Shown: positions 52,736 to 63,261, counted from the stretch's first letter. The stretch is 64,000 bases of DNA from Gari tellinella (GCA_922989275.2 OV277869.1:1116001-1180000); one strand, 5' to 3'. A program made the numbers and translations. Notes: generated by a model from the sequence alone, not told the origin.

Positions 52736-54247
52736 GCATATTTCACTCACCTGAGAATAGCTGAAAAAAATGGAGATAATGATGTATGTCCAGGACTGAC
52801 CTAGATATGCAACAGAGCGGAACAATTTGAACAAAATATGTAAAGAATATTTAAAAGTATCACCATGCCGAATATAAAAGCTCTGGCCATATTAGTGTCA
52901 GAGAATAAGACGTTTGAAATTTTTTCTATATAACTGTTACCCCCGGGACGGGGCCAATTTTGACCCCAGGGACATAATTAGCACAAACTTGATAGAGAAC
53001 ATGTTGGCGATGCTATGTGCTCAATATCTAAGCTCCGGCCCTTGTAGTTTCAGACAAGAAGATTTTTAAAGTTTTCATTGAAAAAAATCTATTTTTAGCT
53101 CCTGTGACCTAGTTATGCAACTGACCTAAAGCATTTGAACAATTTTGGTATAGGACATCTAGAAGTGTCCCCATGCCAAATATCAAAGCTCTGGGCTATA
53201 TCTGGCCCTTGTAGTTTCAGACAAGAAGATTTTTAAAGTTTTCATTGAAAAAATCTATTTTTAGCTCCTGTGACCTAGTTATGCAACCGACCAAAACCAT
53301 TTGAACAGTTTTGGTATATGACATCTAGAAGTGTCCCCATGCCAAATATCAAAGCTCTGGCCACATTAGTTTCAGAGAAGAAGACGTGTCTTTTCTATAA
53401 GATAATTCATGGCTTGGTGGCTGTACCAGTGCCAGCGTACATGCAGAGTAATACAAGGGTGTCCCGTCACTGCCACTCTGCGGGCTATACACAGATCCAC
53501 ACTGGTGCAGACTACTATAAGTTCTCTTTCTTCCCCCTTACCATTGTTCAGTGGAATGCTCTGCCATCAGATGTTGTGCTGACTGGTGACTTGAACCAGT
53601 TCAAGTCATCAGTCAGCAACATCTGTCATTTTAAACCATGAGTCCTGCAGTTGTGTTTTTATCCTGATTTTTATCTTTTCACCCTAGTATTTTAACCCCT
53701 ATCACCTTTACACCCTTATTTCCTTAACTTTTATCTGTTCCTATTTCTACTAATAGGCAATTGGCGCGCAAACTGCTCGAAATTACCCGTGAGGGTGTGC
53801 AGCAGAAATATCGAGATAGATAGAAAATTTCACTATATAACTCTATGTAAAACTGTGACCCCCAGAGCGGGGCCAATTTTGACTCCAGGGGCATAATTTT
53901 AACAAACTTGATAGAGGACCTGTAGACGATGCTATGTGCCAAATATCTAAGCTCTGGCCCTTGCAGTTTTTGACAATAAGATTTTTTAAGATTTCCTTAT
54001 TTTTTCACTTTGGTTGCCATGGCAACCAGAGTTCTGCATTGTTTTTAATTCTTTGAACAAATTTGAAAGAGCTTGACCCAAAGAACATTTCTGTAAAGTT
54101 TGGTTGAATTCTGTTAAGCGGTATAGGAGTAGATATCATTTGAAGCAATTGTTAACGACGACGCACGACGGACGACGGACGACGACAGACGCAGGACACA
54201 GGGCCATCCCAATAGCTCACCTTGAGCCTTTGGCTCAGGTGAGCTAA
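52736..54247. mobile_element. CTCACCTGAG-ended dispersed repeat with internal duplications
   Basis: ACTCACCTGAGAATAGCTG at the left; at the right CGACGGACGACGG, then TAGCTCACCTTGAGCC and GGCTCAGGTGAGCTAAA. Inside, a ~170-bp unit (CTCCTGTGACCTAGTTATGC, CCCCATGCCAAATATCAAAG, AGTTTCAGACAAGAAGATTT) repeats at least twice, and GGGGCCAATTTTGACCCCAG occurs at both sides of the LINE fragment. This resembles a repeat widespread in bivalves (recall only). Confidence 0.7.
53385..53641 (+). pseudogene. LINE ORF2 C-terminal fragment
   Basis: The frame reads LFYKIIHGLVAVPVPAY, then SRHCHS, YKFSFFPLTIVQWNALPSDV and ends after SSVSNICH. This is the typical last stretch of Jockey/CR1-group LINE proteins (R.H...YK.SFFPRTI..WN.LP). 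No upstream RT motifs here. Confidence 0.8.
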
Positions 54248-54388
54248 AAACAAAGTGTATCCTGATCAGCCGCTGATTTGCTTGAGTGACAACTTAATAT
54301 AAGCTCTTTTCCACTTTCATCACACTCTTTCATGATCAAATTTATCGTGATGATTTTAACCCTTAACTGCCATGTGATCATAAAAGTG

Positions 54389-55232
54389 TTAGCTTATAAA
54401 CGACAACTCGCAGACTCCATGATAGTTATTATGACACCCCCTGTCCCACATTTCCCTGGGCGAGCCCTCGTCAACCTTGCACAACTCCGAGTTGCTACCT
54501 GAAGGTTCCCCATAAGACCACTGTTCAAAGTGTGTGTGGTTCTCATTGGTAACGTGAAACGGCCCGCGGGGAATGGTGCGCTTGCCGTTAATGTATATGC
54601 TGCCAGTATAAGCATATTGGTCTAGAAGGGAGTGGACAGCGTTAAACTTCTCAGGTGAGTTGATGTTTACTAAATATGAATGTGGATGATCCTCCTTACA
54701 CTTGCTTGTGAGAGTTGCCATCGAGCCCGTAACACCATGCATGAACCTCAAGCAGAACTCCTGTACGAACTCGTAATTTGGAGGACAAACCTGGCTATAA
54801 CTTGGTGCGTCACATACACCTGACACGGTGTCCGTTCTGGCTTCGTCGGCTTCAAATGAACACAGAGTGTCGTTGTATCCACATTCTCTGGGTCCTTTGA
54901 GTCACCCCGTAGTACCCAGGTCTCGCAGAACAATCTGACCATTCCGTCCATGTCCCGCAGTCCATCTTGGTACACGCGTGCTCGAAAAACGTTGAATTAT
55001 TGGGGAACTCCATCTCTTTAAGAATCTCCAACTCTCTTTCTTTGATTTCGGCAGTCATCGTCTCCTCCATTTTAATGAACAATTCACCATAAAGTTGCAA
55101 CATCTCATTCTCGTGGTATTTTCCTAACCATTTTAAATAATGTCCATCCAGTTGGTGGCTGGGGGAATATGCTAAACTGCCGAATGCATAACAAGCGCAG
55201 CACAGCAAGAATAGGTTGACCTTTTTTGACAT
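54389..55232 (-). pseudogene. TSP1-CTLD protein, gamma subfamily copy 1, frameshifted
   Basis: Starts MSKKVN at 55232 with a signal peptide, a neck containing KERELEILKEMEF and the TSP1-like CGTWTEWSDC. One extra base near 54890 (compared with the intact gamma gene) shifts the frame after RTQR, inside the TSP1 module. The remainder is open and unmutated: CTLD with all cysteines, EPS, MWDRGC and a stop at 54389. A single indel with an otherwise clean sequence could be a young pseudogene, a segregating null or an assembly error. The upstream sequence also lacks the TATATAA of the 61.2-kb copy (CTCATAAC instead), which favours a dead gene. Confidence 0.85.
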
Positions 55233-55367
55233 TTTGAAGTGGCAGGAAACTGCAATACCGACAGTGACACGTGTTATGAGCCGTCTGTATCCGCTGGTTG
55301 TAATCAACTGAACATTCGAAATGGTGCAGCACATTGACAAACATTATCTGCATCAGATAATTACTGG

Positions 55368-55592
55368 TTAACCCTTTCAACCCTACATTTCTCTTGTGGG
55401 TATTTATTATCCTTTCGGACTCTTCTAGTACAGCACTTTTGAACCAGTCTACTGTTGAATGTCTTGAATGACAAAAAAACGAATGAAAATACCAAACAAT
55501 GTAGACCTTGAACAGAGGGCTCCTTCTGATCAAGGTCTATACTGTTTCCATATATAATAAGTAATCTTTACAGGGGGTGTTGAAAGGGTTAA
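55368..55592. mobile_element. piggyBac-like MITE (TTAA), class I variant hairpin
   Basis: TTAACCCTTTCAACCCTAC to GTTGAAAGGGTTAA; core CAAACAATGTAGACCTTGAA, CAGAGGGCTCC and its inverse. It starts 136 bp upstream of the gamma copy 1 ATG. Confidence 0.85.
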
Positions 55593-56178
55593 AACACTGC
55601 CATGTCGTTATGTGTCGTCTGCTTTTATTGTTCAAATTTATTTTTAATGTGAAATTATTTAAAATTATGTCAATATTGGTGTCAAAATAGTTAAAATCCT
55701 TATCAAATAAACAGAAACGCGACGTCCGATCACATTCAAACTATTTGTCAATAACAATCGTACTAAGGGTAAGGTTCAGGGTAAGGTTAACTACAGTTAA
55801 GCTTGTAATTAGCAATCACAACGAATAGTAAAGAAATAAACAAACTGTATCCCACTTCCTGCCTTACACGCAGTCCGATAGTTCTTTGCAAACTATATGT
55901 AACGCAACATCTGATCAGGATCCAAACTGCTTGACTTCCTTTATACCGTATTCTAAAATTTAAATTTGAAAAATAAAAGCAGACGACACTTGTTCAAACT
56001 TTATGACGTCATTGCTGTGAAGGGGATACGCATGACGGTCGTGAGGCAAAACGTCTATATATGAATGTTTAGCTTACAAGGCCACTGTCTGTCGCACATT
56101 CAGTGAATGCCCTTTTACATTATCTATAATATTGAGTTTTACTGTATATTATTCAACTAATTTAACGTTTATTAAGTA
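55593..56178. other. MITE debris; no gene
   Basis: CGACGTCCGATCACATTCAA, ACATCTGATCAGGATCCAAAC and AGCAGACGACACTTG with ATGACGTCATTGC are fragments of TTAA-family elements. Confidence 0.5.
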
Positions 56179-56424
56179 CAGTGGAGAATCTGTTATTCTT
56201 TCCCAATAAACGCGTTTACGCTAAAACTATTATTTGCAGTGCAAACAGTTTGGAGCCAGATCAGACGCCGGGTAACCCGGCGTCTGATCAGGCTCCGAAC
56301 TGTTTGCCACCAAGATAAACAAGAATTATCAGAATTGTCCAAAAGTTGTTCTTTTCTACGTTTTAGTGCTTTGCGTTTGCGTACGTTTGCGTTTAAACGG
56401 GAAAGAATAACAGATTCTCCACTG
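56179..56424. mobile_element. MITE, CAGTGGAGA family with class I hairpin
   Basis: Complete 246-bp element flanked by TA; nearly identical to the 20.3- and 25.6-kb copies, suggesting recent activity. Confidence 0.95.
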
Positions 56425-56481
56425 TAATTGTAATGCAGGCCATAGGTAAATAACTATTTGCTTCCTTTTTATTCTACAGAG

Positions 56482-56651
56482 ACCCGTTTCATCTAATCCT
56501 GTATTGTGACATTTCTTTGGAATCGTCTTGAAAAGACGATTCCAAAGAGATGTCACAAGACAGGATAAGATAGAGAAATAAAAAAATAAATGCATTTTAA
56601 AGTTTTGACTTACGACCGTGTTTGTCGTACGAAGTTTTATGAAACGGGCCA
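56482..56651. mobile_element. GGCCCGTTTC-family MITE, left arm deleted
   Basis: CCCGTTTCATCTAATCCTGT joins the left end directly to the central hairpin; the right arm ends TTTATGAAACGGGCC. Confidence 0.8.
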
Positions 56652-56989
56652 CTGGTACTTCATATACAAAATAGATTGGTGGATGATCTATATCTTCACA
56701 TCGCGAATATGCCCTGGATAGGGTCAGGCGATTACTGAAGATGATGATGATGGTGATGATTTAGGTTTTACAGCACTACGACACTAAACATGTCATATAG
56801 CGCCGATGAGTGATGAGGGATAATGAGATGAGATGATGATGATGTCAAAAAGATGATTTTTTCTAATCTAAGTCCTTGCAATGCAGCGCATGAGATCAAA
56901 ACCATCCACCAGCAACCCTTTTAGTTCTTGGCCGAGGGATAATCTCTCTAATAAACAGAAACCTCTTCAGTGACAAGTAAGCCCAAGAA
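56652..56989. other. No gene; GATGAT run
   Basis: Short (GAT)n repeats at 56738-56850. Confidence 0.5.
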
Positions 56990-57165
56990 GCCCGTTTTAT
57001 GAAACATCGTACGACAAAATGTACGTAATTCAGGTTCTAAAATTATCAATAATTATTTATTTCTCCATCTAATCCTGCCTTGTGTCATCTCTTTGGAATG
57101 GAAAACAGATGTAGTTTTGACTTACGACCGTTTTTGTCGTACGACGTTTCATAAAATGGACCCCA
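56990..57165. mobile_element. GGCCCGTTTT-family MITE, hairpin deleted
   Basis: GCCCGTTTTATGAAACATCG to GTTTCATAAAATGGACCCC with half of the CCTGTCTTGTGAC hairpin. Confidence 0.75.
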
Positions 57166-57273
57166 TAACCGCGACAAGTTAGGACAGTCTTTGAGGACAA
57201 AAGAGAAAGAGGATGTGATACTAACAGAGAATCTTACATAAGTGCTCATTAATTATCAGTTTCAATAAACATG

Positions 57274-57495
57274 TTAACTCTTTCATGATCAAATTATTCG
57301 GGTGATGTTTACCCCTTCACCGCTTTATTGTCGTCTGCTTCTGTAGTGTTGTTTGCAAGACATGTTTCAAAGTTAGATTTAGGGTTGTATGACTGAATAA
57401 AAATCGACAAAATGTCAAACAGTTTGGCGGCGTCTGATCAGGACTAAAACTGTTTGCTAACGCGCTTTAAGGCGTTATTGAGAGTGAAAGGGTAA
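57274..57495. mobile_element. piggyBac-like MITE with half class I hairpin
   Basis: TTAACTCTTTCATGATCAAA to TTGAGAGTGAAAGGGTAA; the hairpin keeps CAAACAGTTTGG and GGCGTCTGATCAGG. Confidence 0.8.
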
Positions 57496-57529
57496 CTAAA
57501 AATTCACAGGCCATAACAGTTTTAGTGAA

Positions 57530-58100
57530 AGAGTTTGTTAAAAATGGTAGGCAATGCGCACGAATGTGAAATTTAATTTTTCACATAAGCATTTAAAAGC
57601 ATATTTAGGACATTGAATCCGTAGTTTTATGCCATACATATTTTCCCCCAAAATGTGACTTTGTTTGTGATAACGTCATTATGAATGACGTCAGTTGGTG
57701 CCACGCTTCATGCAGCGCTTGTTGACTAACATGCTGGACCGGGGTCCAAAATCGATGTTACACTAGTGTTAATCGAAAATATTGCATAGCTTTATTACAC
57801 TCAAATTGCAGTGAAATAAAATGTAGGAAAACAGGGTTTAGAAATTATTGTAGATTTTCTACAATTTGTGTGGAACTCAATCGCCCCTAAAACTTTTAAT
57901 AACCAATTCAATTTTTCAAATGAGTCCAGTCGATTTTTAACTTTTTGAGTAGATTTTAGCAATATATTGCAAAACTACAAACAGTGCGGACCTTTATAAG
58001 AGGGCTACAGCAGGGACTCTTTGATCAGGGACTACACTGTTGGCATAGCGTGTAATGAAGGGTGTATTTTCACCCTTGGATTATGTAGGCTCCGGGGTGT
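57530..58100. mobile_element. Fold-back family relic and class I variant element
   Basis: 57530-57800 matches the 51-kb family (AATGACGTCAGTTGG, GCTTCATGCAGCGCTTGT). 57860-58090 resembles the TTAACTCTTTCC family: CAAACAGTGCGGACCTTTAT, AAGAGGGCT, GATCAGGGACTACACTGT. Confidence 0.6.
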
Positions 58101-58191
58101 GCGTGTGGAGAAAATAGATGACGGTTACCTCTAGACTGTGTTCTTTCTGTAGATGCTGTGTGTCTAAATCTGGAGTTCCGAGGCCCGTTTC

Positions 58192-58419
58192 ATAAAACTT
58201 CTTACGACAAATGTTGTCGTAAGTCAAAACTTTAAAATACATTTAATCTCTGATTTCTCTATCGAATCCTGTCTTGTGACACCTTTTTGGAATCGTCTTT
58301 TCAAGACGATTCCAAAAAGATGTCACAAGACAGGATTAGATGGAGAAATAAATACTTATTGAGAGTTTTATAATCTGACTTACGACAACATTTGTCGTAC
58401 GAAGTTTTATGAAGCTGGT
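58192..58419. mobile_element. GGCCCGTTTCATAAAAC MITE, near complete
   Basis: GGCCCGTTTCATAAAACTTC to CGTACGAAGTTTTATGAAGC; inner CTTACGACAA/TTGTCGTAAG and an intact TGTCTTGTGACA hairpin with a TTTTCAAGACG tip. Confidence 0.85.
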
Positions 58420-58449
58420 GGATATTGATGGTAGGGATAACTACTCTAA

Positions 58450-58750
58450 GGCCCATCTTACGAAATGTCGTACGACAACTGTAGTCGTAAGTCAGATTGT
58501 AAAAGTCACAATTTTTATTTATTTCTCCATCCAATCCTGTCTTGTGACATCTCTTTGGAATTGTCTTGAAAAGACAGGATAAAATGGAGAATCAGAAATT
58601 ACATGCATTTTAAAGTATTTATCCTAGCACACGGGAAAAGGCTGAATTTAAAGCAGAATGAGCCTTAAAGCGCATTCTAATCTGCTTTCAACCTGCTTGA
58701 AGTGGTCACCAATCTTAAAAAGTAGAGACATACTTTTGGGTAACTGGTTT
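58450..58750. mobile_element. GGCCC MITE fragment, then decayed class II hairpin
   Basis: 58450-58600: GGCCCATCTTACGAAATGTC and a shortened hairpin. 58640-58700: GGCTGAATTTAAAGCAGAAT and TTTCAACCTGCTTGAAG. Confidence 0.7.
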
Positions 58751-59210
58751 AAACTATCTCCGCTGAAAACAAGTTCGACTCTACTTAGAAAGCAAATTAT
58801 CTGCAAGTATAAACAAAAAGAACACAGTTGTTGAATAGTTAATTGATAATTGACATGAGCTACACTTATCTGCATTTAAATAACATTGTTTTTGTCATTT
58901 ACGATTAATTGACGAACTCATTAACTTTTTCAACATCATGCACCTGTTTGAAATAATTATACTCATTACATTTGCAAAGGGCGTAGACCCAGATGAGAGG
59001 GCTCCTATACTATCTGCTAATATGAACCAGTACCTATGTAAATACCAAGAATTCCAAGTAGACTGGTTTATGTTTTGATAACTAAAATTATCCACAATGG
59101 AACATAATAACCCTCAAAAGATACTTAGTGTTGAAATAGTTAATCAGTCCATCACTTTAACCTATGTATATACACTTGTCATCTATACGTTTGTACAGCA
59201 TATGAACGTT
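58751..59210. other. No gene; trace of class I variant
   Basis: GTAGACCCAGATGAGAGGGCTCC at 58982-59004 is part of a class I variant hairpin. Confidence 0.45.
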
Positions 59211-59458
59211 TTAACCCATTCCCTCAAAGAAGCGCATTTTAGCACATTTAACTTATTCCTCCGCTGAAAAATATAGTTCCTATTTATACAGCCATAAATA
59301 TGTACCATAAGATTTTTTATGTATCATTGCAGATTATAACTGAAGCAGGCTGAAAGTATCACAGAATGCGCCTTAAGGCGCATTCTGCTTTACTTTCAAC
59401 CGGTTTTAAGTGATCACCTGTCTTCAATATTAGAAACGAGCTATGGAGTAAAAGTTAA
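59211..59458. mobile_element. piggyBac-like MITE with class II hairpin
   Basis: TTAACCCATTCCCTCAAAG to CTATGGAGTAAAAGTTAA with a complete hairpin. Confidence 0.85.
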
Positions 59459-59885
59459 AGATGTCACATGTCTAATTGATTTGAAATATATACATTGTAT
59501 GATTATTACAATGGACCGCAATGGAAGTTAGAGTATTTCTTACTCTTTTATGTTATCCTTGACATATAATGTTGATTGGCATGACTGTATTAATTCATAT
59601 ACTAGTACATTGTTGCTTATTGTTTACTATGTAACTATGTTTTAATAACATATTGTCATGTAATTGTACAGTTTATGTTGAAATAAGTCTATCTATCTAC
59701 TGCACAAACACACCAATAAATAGATGTTTTAAATATAGGGGCTAGTTGGTTAACTAAGGATAACCCGTATACTACATTCGCCTTAGTGCACATGCACTTG
59801 TTATAGTGACAAAATTGTTTCTTCTATTTGAACATAATCCAATGGAGTTTTGGATCATTTCATTTTTTTAAATAGTTGACGACAT
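59459..59885. other. No gene seen
   Basis: AT-rich spacer. Confidence 0.4.
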
Positions 59886-60340
59886 AAAGTGGAACTTCGA
59901 TCTCTCGAGCTCGGTTAAGTTGAATCAACCCGTACTTTAAAATTAAAACCTACTTCTGTCACGTTTTAACTATAATCACGTTTTAACTTTGAAATACGGG
60001 TACATGTAAGTTGAACTTAAGCAATATTGAAATAATGTAATTCATTTGTAGAAATAACCATTTGTTAGATTTAAGCGAGTTAGAAATATCGTAGTTTGAC
60101 TGCGTATAAACCCATTGCACCATAAATACGCCTATTCCTTCACTGAAGAAAATAGATCAAATTTAAACAGTCATGAATATGTCCAATAAGAAATATGTTC
60201 TATATTCTAGCATATGCAACTTAAAGCAGGCTGAAAGTAAATCAGAATGCGGCTGAAGGCGCAGTGTGCTTTACTTTCAACCTGCTTTAAGTGGTTACCG
60301 GTCTTCAAAACTTATGAACATGCTATGGGCACGTACAAAT
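59886..60340. mobile_element. Decayed CAGTCGAACTTC MITE and class II-family MITE
   Basis: 59886-60104: AAGTGGAACTTCGATCTCTCG to AAATATCGTAGTTTGACTG, related to 4616-4779. 60108-60340: ACCCATTGCACCATAAATACG with a class II hairpin at 60214-60290. Confidence 0.65.
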
Positions 60341-61016
60341 TCAGTCGGCCATATTCGTAAGACACGAAAGACAACTCCTAGTAATCTGTCTCAAATGCGG
60401 CCAAATTACCATTTGATAAAGACGCAAAGAAGGGATATATTAATTAATATGTAATTCAAATTTTTACCAAGATACAGACAATTATGTAAATTCCTTGCTT
60501 TCCACATACGGTTTCTATGGTAAACATAGGAGTTTTCATGGTAAACAAGTACATTTTTGAAACCGAAAGTAAACGATATACACTGCACCCGTCTGTCAAA
60601 GCGAGTACATCCGTTTGTCAACACGAAACGATACATATTTATCACGATATCAGTTCTATTAATCAGGTAAACCGATTTGAACAGTAAAGAAACAATATAT
60701 ATACAGTCTTGTAGGGGAAAATTTATTAATTGATTTGAGCGGCTACACATTCAAATGAATAATAGTGTGGCAAAGCGCATGAGCTCGAACTGACTTCCGC
60801 TGTATTGATATATCGCGTACGCGTTTAGCGAAAGTCTGTAAGTGAAGGGGTAGGTAATGGGTTAATCTAAGCGGCACAAAACGTTTAAAGTCTGATAGGT
60901 TGCCGAGTTAGTCGGTGTCGGATATGGCTCCAAGCTGTTTGTAATTTACATATGATTGTTAGCATGAAAGGGTTATTAGAAAAGGGGAACGCACTCCCTT
61001 CTTTATGCCATATACC
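60341..61016. other. No gene seen
   Basis: A 114-codon minus frame (60406-60750) has no recognisable domain and biased composition. A class I half-hairpin (GTCGGATATGGCTCCAAGCTG) is at 60918-60940. Confidence 0.45.
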
Positions 61017-61211
61017 TTAACCCTTTCATCGCCAAATTAATCGTGATATTGTTACCCCTCATCGCTATATTGTCGTCTGCTTCAATATTGCTGTCCGCTA
61101 GATTGTTTCAAAGTAAGCTTCAATGTAGTATGACTTAAGAATCGGCGTCTGATCAGAACTCAACATTTTTGTAAAGTCGCATTTATGCAACATCGGTGGT
61201 GAAATGTTTAA
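61017..61211. mobile_element. piggyBac-like MITE ending in the stop codon of the gamma gene
   Basis: TTAACCCTTTCATCGCCAAA, GCTATATTGTCGTCTGC, a truncated class I hairpin (GGCGTCTGATCAGAACTC) and GGTGGTGAAATGTTTAA. The terminal TTAA at 61208-61211 includes the lectin gene's TAA stop (61208-61210 on the minus strand). Confidence 0.75.
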
Positions 61212-62050
61212 TTTCTAAGGGACACCTCACACACACCATAATAACTAGTATTACAATCACTGTCCCACATTTTCCTTGGCGAACCCTCGACTACTCTGCA
61301 CAACTCCGAGCTGCCCTTTGACGGCTCCCCGCTTGCCCAGTTGGTATAATTTAGGTTCCCCTCATAAGTGACAGCATATGGGCCACCTCTACTGGCGCGC
61401 TTGCCGTTGATGTATATGGTGTCAAAAAACGCATGTTTGTTTAAAAGATTGTTGACTGCAATGAACTTCTCAGGTGTGTTGACGTTTACTAAATGTGAAT
61501 GTTGATAATCCTCCTGACACATTCGTGTCACTGTACGCATGTTACCAGACACACGACCGAGTAACTTCAAACAGAACCCATCAACGAACTCGAAATCCGA
61601 AGGACAATCCATGTCATACACTGGTGCGTTGCATACACCTGACACAGTGTCCGTCCTTACGTCGTCGGCTTCAAATGAACAAAGAGTGTCGTTGTATCCA
61701 CATTCTCTCGTCCTTTTAGACACCCCGTAGTATCCTGGTCTCGCAGAACAATCTGACCATTCCGTCCATGTCCCGCAGTCCATCTTGGTACACGCATGCT
61801 CGAAAAACGTTGCATTCTCGGGGAACTCCATTCCTTTAAGAATCTCCAACTCTCTTTCTCTGATTGCTGCAATCAACGTCTCCTCCATTTTAATGAACAT
61901 TTCACCATAAAGTTGCAACATCTCGTCTTCGTAATATTTTCCCAACATTTTTAAAAAGTTTCCATCCACATGTTCAGCGGACATAAATGCAAAACTGCCG
62001 GCAATGTAACATGCGCAGCATAACAGGATCAGGTTGACCTTTTTTGACAT
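61208..62050 (-). CDS. Secreted TSP1-CTLD protein, gamma subfamily copy 2
   Basis: A 280-residue single-exon product beginning MSKKVN, with a signal peptide (1-22). The helical neck contains RERELEILKGMEF (64-76). The TSP1-like module has CGTWTEWSDC (92-101). The CTLD begins near C149, with C160, C178, C251, C266 and C274. The EPN-site equivalent is EPS (242-244) and the WND-site equivalent is MWDSDC (261-266). Sequons are at N79, N120, N234 and N267; the one in the TSP1 module is shared by all subfamilies. This is the only intact gamma gene in the window. Its stop codon overlaps a MITE end, so its 3' UTR is transposon-derived. Architecture indicates a secreted recognition protein. Confidence 0.92.
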   Translation of the reverse strand: MSKKVNLILLCCACYIAGSFAFMSAEHVDGNFLKMLGKYYEDEMLQLYGEMFIKMEETLIAAIRERELEILKGMEFPENATFFEHACTKMDCGTWTEWSDCSARPGYYGVSKRTRECGYNDTLCSFEADDVRTDTVSGVCNAPVYDMDCPSDFEFVDGFCLKLLGRVSGNMRTVTRMCQEDYQHSHLVNVNTPEKFIAVNNLLNKHAFFDTIYINGKRASRGGPYAVTYEGNLNYTNWASGEPSKGSSELCRVVEGSPRKMWDSDCNTSYYGVCEVSLRN

Positions 62051-62084
62051 ATTTTAATTGCAACAATATTTTCGCTCCAATACC

Positions 62085-62092
62085 TATATAAT
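62085..62092 (-). promoter_or_regulatory. Candidate TATA box of the gamma gene
   Basis: The minus strand reads ATTATATA, 35-42 bp before the ATG. A start 26-30 bp downstream would leave a leader of under 10 nt, so either the leader is very short or the motif is not used. Confidence 0.4.
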
Positions 62093-63261
62093 CCGTCTGT
62101 AATCGTTTCCTGTACTCAACTGAACTATACCTCTATACAATACCTCTATAACTATACGTTTTATTCAACCAGTTCACTCTTAATGACGCCCCAAAGCCTG
62201 TTTGCAAACGGTTTGGGTCCTGATCAGACGCCGCGTAATGCAAACGATTTCTATATGAAATTTCAGCTTTACTATTATTCATTGCAAAGCCAGCACAGAA
62301 TGAATGAGATTCGTTATCTATACTGTCTGGAATAAAGAGTGTTACTGTCAAATATTCAATCACTGTAGTCAATTAGGAAACAGGCTATTGGTAAACAACT
62401 ATTTGTTTCCTTTTGAACCTATAGGTAGAATTATTTAACCAGGCCGGGCGGAGTTTCGATGAGGATCTTTGCATATATATTTAACGCAGAAGACGACTGC
62501 TTTGAGACGACAGCGTTTGGAAGATTCTCTTTGAATTAAGGTAAACTCCTAACAGTGTGGAGGCTGATAAAACGCCTTGTAATTCGGTCTCTTGACATAG
62601 ATAGTCCGAACAGGTTGCTGTCATTCCAGAGTCCCGACGCTATTGTACAATATTTACAATCGCCCCATTCAATTCCATTGACAAAAAGGATGTTCATTTC
62701 GTATAAACACCACTTTTCGAGAGGGCGGGACTTGTTGATAAGTTTCGAAGGGGAGGCGGGGCATATGCAGTTATTATTCGCGAATGAATCTTTGGAATTT
62801 GGGACAGCAAACATTTGGCGGATTTTTTCAAAATTTGTTCTTAACCGATCTATGCTTCCTATTAGTGAAAACCATGATACCCGACTAAATTTCTCCTTTA
62901 TTAATGATATAAATTGCAAGAAAATTGACATACCTTCTAAACAGCGGCTATCTGCGTTTCTTTATGACAAACAAACTCGATATATTTATCCTACTTTAAA
63001 AAGATGTCACTTCCAATGACGTCAAAAATCGGCATTTTTGCGCCAAACTGTCAAGTTGTTGACTTAGAATGTAAACAATGGGACTTATTTTTCATGCTTT
63101 CGAATGTACGCAGCTTTTTTCGAACAGTAGTCGGTCATGGCTGTTCCTTATAGGGTACACATTATTCGTGTTATCAACCCCAAATATGATTTAAACATAC
63201 ATGTATACTTACAAAATGTTAATCTAATATTAGAAATTACAGTAAATACATTGTAAATATA
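62093..63261. other. Mostly unassigned; one unsupported small frame
   Basis: A class I half (GGTCCTGATCAGACGCCGCG) is at 62216-62236. The plus frame 62690-63019 (110 codons from ATG, MFISYKHHFS...) is open upstream to 62555 without an ATG. It has no domain I recognise and an overlapping minus frame, so I do not call a gene. Confidence 0.4.

Noticed and set aside
54..56305. Class I hairpins as bacterial-style rho-independent terminators
   Set aside because: Arms exceed 30 nt, no T tract follows, they lie in MITEs, and the genome is eukaryotic.
62555..63019. 154-codon plus-strand frame
   Set aside because: It has no ATG at its start (GTG), no recognisable domain, an overlapping minus frame and no repeat copy for comparison. 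Recorded as unassigned.
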